52,667 bases of DNA from assembly GCA_945860745.1 (NCBI GenBank), contig CAMASH010000017.1:1-52667 (forward strand). The letters run 5' to 3'. Under the pieces are notes generated by a model. The model worked only from the letters and a program-made list of their open reading frames with translations, made no database searches and was not told the DNA's origin. The stretch is from Chthoniobacter flavus (lineage in GTDB: Bacteria; Verrucomicrobiota; Verrucomicrobiia; Chthoniobacterales; Terrimicrobiaceae). How positions within the stretch are numbered: the stretch's first letter is position 1; every line of letters starts with the position of its first letter. Below, in pieces: positions 41,601 to 49,485 of the stretch. Position numbers and translations under genes: made by a program.

Positions 41601-41904
41601 TGATGGCGTATTGTTCGGCGGGCAGACCGAAGGAATCCCAGCCGGCGGGGAAAAGGACATTGTGTCCACGCATGCGCAATTGCCGGGCCACGATGTCGCA
41701 AGCCGTCTTTTGCAGCGGATGGCCGATGTGCAGGCCGTCCCCGCTGGGATACGGGAACATGTCGAGGATGTAGGTCTTCGGGCGGGCCGGATCGAATCCC
41801 GGATCGCCCGGATCGGTGGCGCGGAAGGATCCGTCCTCCAGCCAGCAGTGCTGCCACTTGGGTTCGAAATCAGAAAAGGGAAATTGCTTGCGTTGCGTGG
41901 CCAT
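38638..41904 (-). CDS. leuS: Leucyl-tRNA synthetase with an in-frame RAYT transposase insertion
   Basis: 1088 residues from ATG 41904; bacterial LeuRS is usually 820-880. The synthetase parts are complete: HIGH in [11 protein letters not shown] (residues 59-62), the CP1 editing domain with [12 protein letters not shown] and the aspartate motif [12 protein letters not shown], then after the insert the catalytic core resumes with [20 protein letters not shown], KMSKS in [10 protein letters not shown] (about 850) and the C-terminal domains to INGKVR-like [10 protein letters not shown]. Residues about 428-644 are a RAYT-type transposase that keeps the reading frame through both borders. The insertion lies just after the editing aspartate, in a region that is a variable loop in other LeuRS. 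Whether the long protein works as a synthetase is not known, but no stop or frameshift breaks it. It diverges from rdgB with a 19-bp gap. Confidence 0.93.
   Translation of the reverse strand: [1088 protein letters not shown]
39974..39999 (+). repeat. REP hairpin at left border of the leuS insert
   Basis: Begins GTGGCATC and ends GATGCGT. Stem GCATC/GATGC, one T-T mismatch, GCA/TGC, loop TCC (39977-39997). It is the inverted counterpart of the REP at the right border. Confidence 0.85.
40597..40622 (-). repeat. REP hairpin at right border of the leuS insert
   Basis: Perfect 9-bp stem GCATCGGCT (40599-40607) with AGCCGATGC (40611-40619) and a GGA loop; on the minus strand it begins GTGGCATC and has loop TCC, like the left REP. 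It is translated as part of LeuRS. Confidence 0.9.
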
Positions 41905-41923
41905 GATGAAAGGGGTGGGGAAT

Positions 41924-42535
41924 ATGGCAGAGACCCGCGCATCTGAAAACCACCGTTTGCTGGTCTCGACCCGCAATGCTCACAAAGTCGGGGAAATCCG
42001 GGCTATTCTGGGGGATTCGTTTGAGGTCTTCGATCTGTCGATTCTCCCCCACCGGCCCGAGGTCGAGGAAACCGGGATGACTTTTGAGGAAAATGCCACC
42101 CTGAAGGCCGTGGCGGCGTCGCTGCTCTTCGAAGGCTGGGTGATCGCGGATGATTCCGGTCTGGAAGTCGATGTCCTGGAAGGTTCGCCCGGGGTGTATT
42201 CCGCCCGCTATGCGGGAGGGAGTGCCACCGACGCGGACAACAACGCGTTGCTCTTACGAAATCTCGCGGGCGTGCGGGGCAAGGAACGATCCGCGCGCTT
42301 TCGCTGCGTCATCGCGCTGGCACGGGCCGGGCGCAAACTGGCCGCCTTCAGCGGCGCGGTCGAAGGCCTCATTGTCAACGAACACAAAGGCACGGGGGGC
42401 TTCGGTTACGATCCGCTTTTTGTGCCCGACGGCTATGGCGAAACCTTCGGTCAGCTTCCGGCGGAGGTCAAAAACCGCCTCAGCCACCGGGCGCAGGCGT
42501 TGGAGAAACTGCGCGAATGGCGCGGCTGGTGGTGA
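41924..42535 (+). CDS. rdgB: Non-canonical purine NTP pyrophosphatase, RdgB/HAM1 family
   Basis: 203 residues from ATG 41924, with a purine-rich GGGGTGGGG before it. LVSTRNAHKVGEIRAIL is the substrate-binding start (T-N-x-x-K), TGMTFEENATLKA and ADDSGLEVDVLEGSPGVYSARYAG carry the metal-binding Glu and Asp, and GGFGYDPLFVPDGYGETF is the family signature. It hydrolyses dITP, XTP and similar NTPs to monophosphates, keeping them out of nucleic acids. Divergent from leuS; abuts the convergent OmpH-like gene. Confidence 0.94.
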   Translation: MAETRASENHRLLVSTRNAHKVGEIRAILGDSFEVFDLSILPHRPEVEETGMTFEENATLKAVAASLLFEGWVIADDSGLEVDVLEGSPGVYSARYAGGSATDADNNALLLRNLAGVRGKERSARFRCVIALARAGRKLAAFSGAVEGLIVNEHKGTGGFGYDPLFVPDGYGETFGQLPAEVKNRLSHRAQALEKLREWRGWW

Positions 42536-43111
42536 CTAGTTGGCCGTCGGGGACGGTGAAGCGGCGGCAGTTCCCTGACCGAGCCGGCTCATTTCCGCGA
42601 CCACATCATCTGTAATATTGAGAGAAGAGTCATAACCGAGCACCACAATATCGCTTTTTACCAGCACGGCGGTGAGACCCTTGCCGGAGGCAATCTTGAG
42701 AGCGATGGGTTTGACTTCCTCGCGGAAACGATTGACCAAGGCGAGCCGTTTGGCGCCGAGTTCCTGCTGCGCCTGCTGCTGCTTTTGCTGGAACTGGAGG
42801 TTCAGATTGCGGGCCATTTCCGCCAGTTTCAGGTTGTCCGCCTCGGTGGGTTTATTGCCCGCGGCCTGTTTGACCCGGGCGATTTCGTCCTGATATTCTT
42901 TTTGCGTTGTCCCGAGTTGTTCGCCCAGCGCGGCGCCGGTTTCTTTCAGTTCCTGGGTGATGACCGTGTCGCGCCCGAGCCGCTTGGCCGCGTCGTCCAG
43001 ATCAATAAAGGCGACTCCACCCTTGAACGGGGTGGAGGAAACGGGGGCCGGTCCGCAGCCGTGGAGAGCAAGCCCGGAGAGTATCGCAAACGAAAAGAGA
43101 ATCTTCTTCAT
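42536..43111 (-). CDS. OmpH/Skp-like lipoprotein
   Basis: 191 residues. Signal and lipobox in LSGLALHGCG (Cys19). GVAFIDLDDAAKRLG opens the OmpH/Skp fold, the middle (KEYQDEIARVKQ to FQQKQQQAQQELGAKRLALV) is a long coiled-coil pair of helices, and VLVKSDIVVLGYDSSLNITDDVV closes the barrel-like body. Skp-like proteins chaperone unfolded outer-membrane proteins as trimers with tentacles; a lipid anchor on it is unusual. No bamA is adjacent. Confidence 0.82.
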   Translation of the reverse strand: MKKILFSFAILSGLALHGCGPAPVSSTPFKGGVAFIDLDDAAKRLGRDTVITQELKETGAALGEQLGTTQKEYQDEIARVKQAAGNKPTEADNLKLAEMARNLNLQFQQKQQQAQQELGAKRLALVNRFREEVKPIALKIASGKGLTAVLVKSDIVVLGYDSSLNITDDVVAEMSRLGQGTAAASPSPTAN

Positions 43112-43213
43112 AGAGTCAGCGTGGCACCTTGATCGGAAATCCGGCGCATTTCCAGAGATTCTTCGCCGGACCCCGGATTGACCGCCCGCCCCTGTGCGTG
43201 TATCTCTGGAGAC

Positions 43214-44305
43214 ATGTCGGCGTTGATGGAAGAAACTGCAGTGGGGGACCGGGTGCTGGAGGGTGGCCGGATTTCGCGCGAGGAGGCCCGCGAATTATAC
43301 CGCCTGCCTCTGCAGGAACTTGGCGCGCTGGCGGATCATCGCCGCAATCTGGCCAAACAGAATGCCTATGACGGACGCGGGAGCGAAGTGGTCACCTATA
43401 TCGTGGACCGCAACATCAATTACACCAATGTCTGCAATGTTTATTGCAAATTCTGCGCGTTTTACCGGACGGAGAAAGACGACGATCACTACGTCCTGAG
43501 CCTGGAAGAAATTGATCAAAAGCTGGACGAACTCTCCGCCGAGGGCGGCGTGCAGGTGCTTCTGCAAGGCGGACACCATCCCAAGCTGGGCCTCGATTTT
43601 TATCTGAACATGATCTCGCACATCCGCGGGAAATACCCGCAGATCAACGTTCACGGGTTCAGTCCGCCGGAGTTCAATCACTTCTCCCAGGTCTTCGGGA
43701 TGCCGCTGCGCGAGGTCATTGAGAAATTCATCGCCGCTGGATTGGGCTCCATTCCCGGCGGAGGCGGCGAGATCCTGGTGGACGAGGTGCGCAATCGCAT
43801 CGCGCCGTTGAAATGCAATAGCGATCAATGGCTGGAGGTCATGCGCATCGGTCACGAACTCGGACTGCGTTCCAGCGCGACCATGATGTTCGGGCATGTC
43901 GAAACGCTCGACGACCGGTTGGAACATCTCCAGCGCCTGCGGGACGCCCAGGATGAGACCGGCGGCTACACGGCTTTCATCTGCTGGACCTTTCAGCCGG
44001 AAAACACGCGGCTCCGCGCCGAGACGGTCACGTCCTCGGAATACCTGCGGATGCAGGCGCTGGCCCGCATCTTCCTCGATAACTTTGAGAACCTGCAAAG
44101 CTCCTGGGTCACGCAAGGCCCGAAGATCGGGCAGATCGCGCTCAAATACGGGGCCAACGATTTTGGCAGCGTGATGATGGAGGAAAACGTTGTGTCCAGC
44201 GCGGGCACGACCTTCCGGCTGAATGCGCGTGATATCGAGCGATTGATTCGCGAGGCCGGCTACGATCCGCGCCGCCGGAGCACGTGGTATCAGTTGTTGA
44301 ATTGA
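43214..44305 (+). CDS. mqnC: Cyclic dehypoxanthine futalosine synthase
   Basis: 363 residues from ATG 43214 with GGAG 4 bases upstream. Radical SAM cluster ligands in VCNVYCKFCAFYR (CxxxCxxC); the preceding NINYTN and the following QGGHHPKLGLDFY and HGFSPPEFNHFS are typical of MqnC rather than MqnE. It cyclises dehypoxanthinyl futalosine in the futalosine route to menaquinone. No other mqn genes are in the window. Monocistronic as far as can be seen; an inverted repeat TGCGCC/GGCGCA at 44322-44336 follows. Confidence 0.93.
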   Translation: MSALMEETAVGDRVLEGGRISREEARELYRLPLQELGALADHRRNLAKQNAYDGRGSEVVTYIVDRNINYTNVCNVYCKFCAFYRTEKDDDHYVLSLEEIDQKLDELSAEGGVQVLLQGGHHPKLGLDFYLNMISHIRGKYPQINVHGFSPPEFNHFSQVFGMPLREVIEKFIAAGLGSIPGGGGEILVDEVRNRIAPLKCNSDQWLEVMRIGHELGLRSSATMMFGHVETLDDRLEHLQRLRDAQDETGGYTAFICWTFQPENTRLRAETVTSSEYLRMQALARIFLDNFENLQSSWVTQGPKIGQIALKYGANDFGSVMMEENVVSSAGTTFRLNARDIERLIREAGYDPRRRSTWYQLLN

Positions 44306-44377
44306 TGCGGCCCCGGGATGATGCGCCTTCGGCGCAGATCTCGCTACCGCCCGGTTCCTGCCGATGAACAAAAATCC

Positions 44378-44400
44378 CATGGGCAGGATGCCCATGCCAC
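44378..44400 (-). repeat. Solitary REP hairpin of the leuS-insert family
   Basis: Stem CATGGGCA (44378-44385), loop GGA, TGCCCATG (44389-44396), followed by CCAC. On the minus strand it begins GTGGCAT with loop TCC, like both REPs bordering the leuS insert, but the stem sequence differs and is compensated. It lies 14 bp before the exoribonuclease-like gene start. Confidence 0.85.
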
Positions 44401-44414
44401 GGTATAAGCTTTTC

Positions 44415-45446
44415 ATGCCCGACCCCGCCCGCCTGACTATTGGACAACTCCGCGCGGAAGCCCGGGCGGGTGCTCTGGCCGCCCGCGTTCATGCGCAGGT
44501 GGAAGACACTCTTCGCAAGGAAGACCGCAACGGGAAACCGTTTTGGGAAATCCGGCTGCGGGATTCTGGCGATGCCCTGACGTTGAAGGCCTGGAATAGC
44601 ACACCGCAATTCACTGCGGCGGAGGAATTGAAAAAAGGCGTGACCGTGCAGGTCGAGGGGGAGTTTGCCATCAGTCCGTTCGGCCTCGATGCCCAGCGAT
44701 GGAATCTGCGCCCGCTGCGCCCGGAGGAAGCGGTGGAATTGTTTGAAGGCGACGAGGTTTCCCGCGCGGCCAACGAGGCGGATTTTGCCTCGATCACCGC
44801 CCGGGTGGAGTCGCTGAACGATCCGCGCCTGCGGGCTCTGGCCTCGGCCTTTCTGGCCGAGTTCGGTCCGCGCTTCCGCCGCGCGGCGGCGGCGCGGGTC
44901 AATCATCACGCCTTTCGGGGAGGGCTGCTGCGCCATACCGCGCAGATGATGAAGTCTGCTGATTCCTTGAGCGGAGCCTATCCGCAACTCAACCGCGATC
45001 TGTTACTGACCGGTGCGCTTTTTCACGACTGTGGCAAACTGTGGGAAATGTGCCCGCCGGAAACCGGTTTCGAGATTCCCCGCGAACTGCGGGGCGAACT
45101 GCTCGGCCACATCAGTATTGGCATCGAGGTGGCCAACGCCTTGTGGCGAAAGTTGCCGCTGAAGGATTGGGAAAAACTGGCGCCCGATGCGGAGGAGGTC
45201 CGGCTGCATGTTCTGCATCTTATCGCCGCGCACCACGGCGAACTGCAATTCGGTTCGCCGGTGGAACCGAAGACCCCCGAGGCCATCGCCCTGCACTATA
45301 TCGACAATCTTGATGCGCGGCTCGAAATGATTTTTTCCGCGTACGAAAAGCAGACGGAGGTCTCACCCGGTGTTTTTGACCGGGTGCGGGCCCTGAATGT
45401 CGGGCCGGTCAAGCCCCTGTCCGCCTTTGCCGCCGGCGGGATGTAG
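44415..45446 (+). CDS. OB-fold/HD-domain 3'-5' exoribonuclease YhaM-like protein
   Basis: 343 residues from ATG 44415. An ATG at 44364 would add residues encoded by the REP hairpin, so the later start is preferred. Residues about 25-105 form an OB-fold-like nucleic-acid binding region (VHAQVEDTLRKEDRNGKPFWEI, GVTVQVEGEF). The HD domain holds GGLLRHTAQMM, FHDCGKLWEM and IAAHHGELQFGSPVEP, the metal-binding His and Asp set of the YhaM family. It probably degrades RNA or single-stranded DNA from the 3' end. Convergent with glnA, with a terminator between them. Confidence 0.85.
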   Translation: MPDPARLTIGQLRAEARAGALAARVHAQVEDTLRKEDRNGKPFWEIRLRDSGDALTLKAWNSTPQFTAAEELKKGVTVQVEGEFAISPFGLDAQRWNLRPLRPEEAVELFEGDEVSRAANEADFASITARVESLNDPRLRALASAFLAEFGPRFRRAAAARVNHHAFRGGLLRHTAQMMKSADSLSGAYPQLNRDLLLTGALFHDCGKLWEMCPPETGFEIPRELRGELLGHISIGIEVANALWRKLPLKDWEKLAPDAEEVRLHVLHLIAAHHGELQFGSPVEPKTPEAIALHYIDNLDARLEMIFSAYEKQTEVSPGVFDRVRALNVGPVKPLSAFAAGGM

Positions 45447-45488
45447 ATCGCGGCCGCAGGCCCGCGCCATCCCGGGAAATCTCCCAAG

Positions 45489-45520
45489 TAAAACGCCGCC
45501 CTTCTTGCGAATGGCGGCGT
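45489..45520 (-). terminator. Rho-independent terminator of glnA
   Basis: On the minus strand ACGCCGCC (45520-45513) pairs with GGCGGCGT (45500-45493) around a 12-base loop, and is followed directly by TTTACTT. It stands 30 bp after the glnA stop and may also act for the convergent exoribonuclease gene, where the 3' side has no T-run. Confidence 0.75.
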
Positions 45521-45549
45521 GGCATCGAAATCCTCGAACCGATCCGGCT

Positions 45550-46572
45550 TTACTTGGTCGGCACGGTCTGGATGGTTTGCAGAATCCGGCCGGCAATCTT
45601 GTAGGGATCACCCTGCGAGTTCGGACGGCGGTCTTCCAGGTATCCCTTGTAGTCGTTGTTCACGAAGCTGTGCGGGATGCGGATGGACGCCCCGCGATTG
45701 GCCAGGCCGTAGTTGAATTTGTCGATGGACTGGGTTTCATGCAGACCGGTGAGGCGCAGGTGGTTGTCGGGGCCGTAGACGGCGATATGTTCGTTTTTGT
45801 ACTTGTCGAACGCCGTCATCAGCTTCTCGAAGTATTCCTTGCCGCCCACTTCACGCATAAACTTGGTCGAAAAGTTCGAGTGCATGCCGGAGCCGTTCCA
45901 ATCCACATCCAGGCCAAGCGGTTTGCAGTGGTAGTTGACGTCCACACCGTATTTCTCGCAGAGGCGCTCAAGCAGGTAGCGGGCCACCCAGACTTCGTCG
46001 GCGGCTTTTTTAGATCCCTTGCCGAAGATTTGGAACTCCCACTGGCCCTTGGCCACCTCGGCGTTGATGCCTTCGTGGTTGATGCCGGCATCGAGACACA
46101 GGTCGAGGTGGGTGTCCACGATCTCGCGGGCGACGTCGCCCACGGAGGAGTAGCCCACGCCGGTGTAGTATTTCCCCTGGGGAGGCGGGAAGCCGCCGCC
46201 TTCGGGGAAGCCCAGCGGCGCGCCGTCGCGGTAGAGGAAATACTCCTGCTCGAATCCGAACCAGGTGTCCGGATCGTCGAGAATGGTGGCACGGGCATTG
46301 GTCGCATGCGGAGTGCCGTCGGCCTGCAGGACTTCGTTCAGAACGAGCACGCCATTTTTCTTGGTGGGATCGGGATAAACCGCGACCGGTTTGAGCATGC
46401 AGTCCGAGCTGTGGCCTGCCGCCTGCCGGGTCGAGCTGCCGTCGAAGCCCCAGTTTGGAAGATCTTCGAGCTTGGGAAAGCTGCTGAAGTCTTTGACAAG
46501 GGTCTTGCCGCGCAAGTTGGCCACGGGGGTGTATCCGTCGAGCCAGAGGTATTCCAGTTTGTACTTCGCCAT
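45550..46572 (-). CDS. glnA: Glutamine synthetase, type II (eukaryote-like)
   Basis: 340 residues from ATG 46572, shorter than type I enzymes (about 470). WGFDGSSTRQAAGHSSDCML, GFEQEYFLYRDGAPLGFPEG, GINHEGINAEVAKGQWEFQI and GSGMHSNFSTKFMRE are GSII signatures with the metal-binding Glu and His residues; NRGASIRIPHSF binds glutamate. It makes glutamine from glutamate, ammonia and ATP. GSII has no adenylylation loop, so regulation is not through GlnE. It stands alone; the ATG has no obvious Shine-Dalgarno sequence. Confidence 0.95.
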   Translation of the reverse strand: MAKYKLEYLWLDGYTPVANLRGKTLVKDFSSFPKLEDLPNWGFDGSSTRQAAGHSSDCMLKPVAVYPDPTKKNGVLVLNEVLQADGTPHATNARATILDDPDTWFGFEQEYFLYRDGAPLGFPEGGGFPPPQGKYYTGVGYSSVGDVAREIVDTHLDLCLDAGINHEGINAEVAKGQWEFQIFGKGSKKAADEVWVARYLLERLCEKYGVDVNYHCKPLGLDVDWNGSGMHSNFSTKFMREVGGKEYFEKLMTAFDKYKNEHIAVYGPDNHLRLTGLHETQSIDKFNYGLANRGASIRIPHSFVNNDYKGYLEDRRPNSQGDPYKIAGRILQTIQTVPTK

Positions 46573-46771
46573 ATTTTGATTGGAGTGTCTATTTTTGAGC
46601 GGGCCACGCCGGGTTTGGCCGCGATCTGTTGTTTTTTGTTTTCCCTGATGCCCCTTTTCGGCGGGAAAACATTTAGCAGGAATGATGCCAGGTTTGAAAC
46701 AGGAGATTTTTTCGAGCGTGGAAGGACTTCGGGGCTTGCCTGACACCCGGTGGCGGTCATGCTCATTTGGT

Positions 46772-47182
46772 ATGGAGCAGGTCAAGGACACCCTGAGGGC
46801 CGCGGTTCGGATCGGATACGACGGCAGGGTGCACAAAATTTTCCGAGGACCCCAGGCGGAGGAGCGTTTCGCCAACGAGGTGAAGGTGCTGCGTCATCTG
46901 GAGAAGGCCGGCTGCACTTTCGTGCCGCGGTTGCTGGAGGCTGATCCCGCCCAGTTGAAAATTGTCACCACGAATTGCGGCAACCGGGTGGACCACCTGG
47001 ACGGTGAGCGGATGAGCGAGATTTATGCGGAATTGGAGCCTTTTGGCGTGCGCCACGACGATGCGGAGATGCGCAATGTGACCTACCGTCAGTCGGACGG
47101 GCGCTTCTGCTTGATCGACTTCGAGTTTGCCACCATCCTGCCCGGCTTTGAGCAAACGGATGACACCCCAGCCCCCCAGTGA
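46772..47182 (+). CDS. Minimal kinase-fold protein upstream of a PP2C phosphatase
   Basis: 136 residues from ATG 46772 (MEQVKDTLRAAVRIGYDG); an ATG at 46682 with AGGA upstream is possible. It has the parts of a protein kinase in short form: Lys in RVHKIFRGPQ, Glu in FANEVKVLRHLE, a catalytic-loop-like GVRHDDAEMRNVTY (H-D-D, N) and a DFG-like LIDFEFA. A glycine-rich loop and an activation segment are not evident, and it is half the usual size. It could be a phosphotransferase, a pseudokinase or a partner of the adjacent phosphatase, whose start overlaps it by 23 bp. Confidence 0.6.
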   Translation: MEQVKDTLRAAVRIGYDGRVHKIFRGPQAEERFANEVKVLRHLEKAGCTFVPRLLEADPAQLKIVTTNCGNRVDHLDGERMSEIYAELEPFGVRHDDAEMRNVTYRQSDGRFCLIDFEFATILPGFEQTDDTPAPQ

Positions 47183-48011
47183 GCCGAAGACGGAAAGCCT
47201 GCGGTGGTTCGGGTTGACCGATCGGGGCAAGGTGCGGGCCAACAATGAGGATTCCTTTTTGTGCCTGCAATTCGATGCGCGGGAAGTGCGGTATCTTGGG
47301 CGGATCGGGGAAGCGCCGACCGGCACCGAGGACTTCATCTTTGCCGTGAGCGACGGAATGGGCGGAGCCAAGGCGGGAGAATTCGCCAGCAGGTTGGCGG
47401 TAGAGAAAATCACCCGGCTGATGCCGCGGGCCTTCCAGCACTCCGCGACCGGGCTGGCGGCGGGATTCGAGGATGTTCTGACCGAACTTTATCACGAAAT
47501 CAACCGGTCTCTCACGTATCTGGGCAACAGTGACGCGGATTGCTCGGGCATGGGCGCGACTCTGAGCATGTGTTGGTTCACGCCCGGTTGGATGTACTTC
47601 GGCCATATCGGCGATAGCCGGATCTACTACCTTCCCGCGCAGGGGGGGGGCATCCGGCAGATCACCCAGGACGACACCCACGTTGGCTGGTTGTATCGCA
47701 ACGGCAAACTGAACGAAAGGCAGGCGCGGGATCATCCCCGGCGCAACGCCCTGCAAAAGGCTCTGGGGGCCGGACATCAGTTTGTCGATCCGCAAGTCGG
47801 GGCGGTGGCCTATGAACCGGGCGACACCTTCCTGCTTTGCACGGACGGTCTGATCGACGGACTCTATGATGCGCAGTTGCTGGAGATGGTGCGCGCGCCG
47901 CAAACGGACGCGGAATCCAACCCCGCCCAACGCCTCGTGCGGGCCGCGGTCGCTCTGGCCGGCCGCGACAACACGACGGCGCTGCTGGTGGAAGTTTGCC
48001 CGACACCCTGA
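47160..48011 (+). CDS. PP2C-family serine/threonine protein phosphatase
   Basis: 283 residues from ATG 47160. RGKVRANNEDSFL, AVSDGMGGAKAGEFAS, MYFGHIGDSRIYYL, TQDDTHVGWL, LLCTDGLIDGL and AGRDNTTALLVEV give all PP2C metal-binding motifs (ED, DGMGG, DG, DN). It should dephosphorylate Ser/Thr residues. It is translationally coupled with the kinase-fold gene and followed 49 bp later by the membrane protein and moxR genes. Confidence 0.92.
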   Translation: MTPQPPSEPKTESLRWFGLTDRGKVRANNEDSFLCLQFDAREVRYLGRIGEAPTGTEDFIFAVSDGMGGAKAGEFASRLAVEKITRLMPRAFQHSATGLAAGFEDVLTELYHEINRSLTYLGNSDADCSGMGATLSMCWFTPGWMYFGHIGDSRIYYLPAQGGGIRQITQDDTHVGWLYRNGKLNERQARDHPRRNALQKALGAGHQFVDPQVGAVAYEPGDTFLLCTDGLIDGLYDAQLLEMVRAPQTDAESNPAQRLVRAAVALAGRDNTTALLVEVCPTP

Positions 48012-48060
48012 ACGCCCGGACTATTGCATTTTGACCGGCCTCTGCTCAGTTAGTGAGGTT

Positions 48061-49485
48061 GTGGATCTGATTGTGCGCCGCAAGCTGGGTGAGGCCCGCT
48101 GGAGGCTGACCATTCAGCGCTTTCTCCATCTCGGCGTCTCTGCGGTGGTGGCCGGACTTTCGCTCGTGTTCGTCTGGTATGGCCTCGGATTGTTTAGTCC
48201 CGGGATGCGCGCCTGGCCCGTTCCTGCTGTGGTGGCGTTGGGGGCGGCTCCCTTGCTGGCCGCTGCCGGCCTGGCCCTGTTTTGGTGGAGATCGCTTGTT
48301 GACGTGGCCCGGGAAGTCGATGCGCGCGCGGCGACCAGGGATCGCTTTCTCACCGTGTTGCAGTTGGATCGGAACGAGGCGTCTTCCCTGACCCAAGCCA
48401 TCCGAACCGAAGTGGCCGCCTTTGCCTCCTGCCTGCAGCTCAAGGATCATCTGCGCTGGAAAATTCCCGGCAGAAAACTCCTCTGGCTGCTGGTGCCGCT
48501 GGCGGGTTTGGCCGGAACGGAGCTTTTCCGGCACTGGCGGGAAACCCGTCCTGAAGTGGCCGAGGCCCGGCAAATCGTCGAGAAGGCCCGCCTCGCCGCG
48601 AACGACCAAGCCAAAGAGACCCCCGGGTTCGAGAAAGTGGTCCGGGAATTGGAAATTGTCCGCGAGCGGCTGTCCGAATCGCCCGAACCCCTGCGTGACG
48701 CCCTGCGTGCCTTGGCGGAACTGGAGCAAAAACTTTCGGCGTCAGCCGGCGGGGCGTCGGCCTTGTCCTCCGGTGAGGCCGCGGCCTTGGCGGAGGCCTT
48801 GGCTGGCGGGCATTCGAAACTGGCGGCCGATTTGCGCTCCGGCCACAACGCGGATGCGGCGGAGGGCGTCGCCCGAATGGATCCGGAGGCCTTGGCCCAA
48901 GCCCTGGCCGAGGCGGCCCGCCATGTGGAGAATGCGCGCCTGCGCGAACTGGCCCGGCAGGGCGGGGCCCGCGCGCAAAAGCAGCTTGTCTCCATGTTGC
49001 AGAATTCCGGAGGCACGGCCGGGGACTCCGCCCGGCGCAAGTTTCTCTCCGAATTGAGTGACATAAAAAGCGGCACGCAGGCCGCGAACGGCGAGACGGA
49101 CGGCGGGAAGGATGGTGAGGCCGGGGAGTCCCCGGACGGGGCGGAAAAATCCGCACCCGCGCGGGCTGACAACGCCCCTCCCGGCGGCGGGGCGGGTTCC
49201 GAGAAGGACCTGGGCCGCGGCACGGATCTCGCCGGCGAAGCCGATCCCGGTCAGGATCTCCGGGCCGTCGAGGACTTCGTCCCGGGACGGGCCGGGGAGG
49301 GGGCTTCGCTGGGGGAAAGTTTTCGCTCGGCGGGCGGTGATGATCCGAAGGCCGCCCAGGCCTATCGCTCCGCTTACCGCAGCGCCTTGCCGGCTGCGTT
49401 GGATGCCGTCAATCGCGAGGAGATTCCGTCCGGCTCCAGGCTGTTGGTCCGCCGCTATTTTGAAGCCATCCGACCGAAGGAGTGA
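48061..49485 (+). CDS. Membrane protein, MoxR-operon partner, function unknown
   Basis: 474 residues from GTG 48061; a TTG at 48031 is possible. Three hydrophobic segments (about residues 22-46, 52-74 and 137-155) are followed by a long Ala/Glu-rich helical part with coiled-coil character (EVAEARQIVEKARLAAND), then a low-complexity Gly/Asp region from about 335 to 410, and a C-terminal basic domain ending SGSRLLVRRYFEAIRPKE. It resembles the DUF4175-like proteins that accompany MoxR ATPases. Its stop overlaps the moxR start by 4 bases (GTGA). Confidence 0.65.
   Translation: MDLIVRRKLGEARWRLTIQRFLHLGVSAVVAGLSLVFVWYGLGLFSPGMRAWPVPAVVALGAAPLLAAAGLALFWWRSLVDVAREVDARAATRDRFLTVLQLDRNEASSLTQAIRTEVAAFASCLQLKDHLRWKIPGRKLLWLLVPLAGLAGTELFRHWRETRPEVAEARQIVEKARLAANDQAKETPGFEKVVRELEIVRERLSESPEPLRDALRALAELEQKLSASAGGASALSSGEAAALAEALAGGHSKLAADLRSGHNADAAEGVARMDPEALAQALAEAARHVENARLRELARQGGARAQKQLVSMLQNSGGTAGDSARRKFLSELSDIKSGTQAANGETDGGKDGEAGESPDGAEKSAPARADNAPPGGGAGSEKDLGRGTDLAGEADPGQDLRAVEDFVPGRAGEGASLGESFRSAGGDDPKAAQAYRSAYRSALPAALDAVNREEIPSGSRLLVRRYFEAIRPKE

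Noticed and set aside
44322-44336. TGCGCC/GGCGCA hairpin after mqnC as a terminator
   Set aside because: Stem is only 6 bp and there is no T-run after it; noted only as an inverted repeat.
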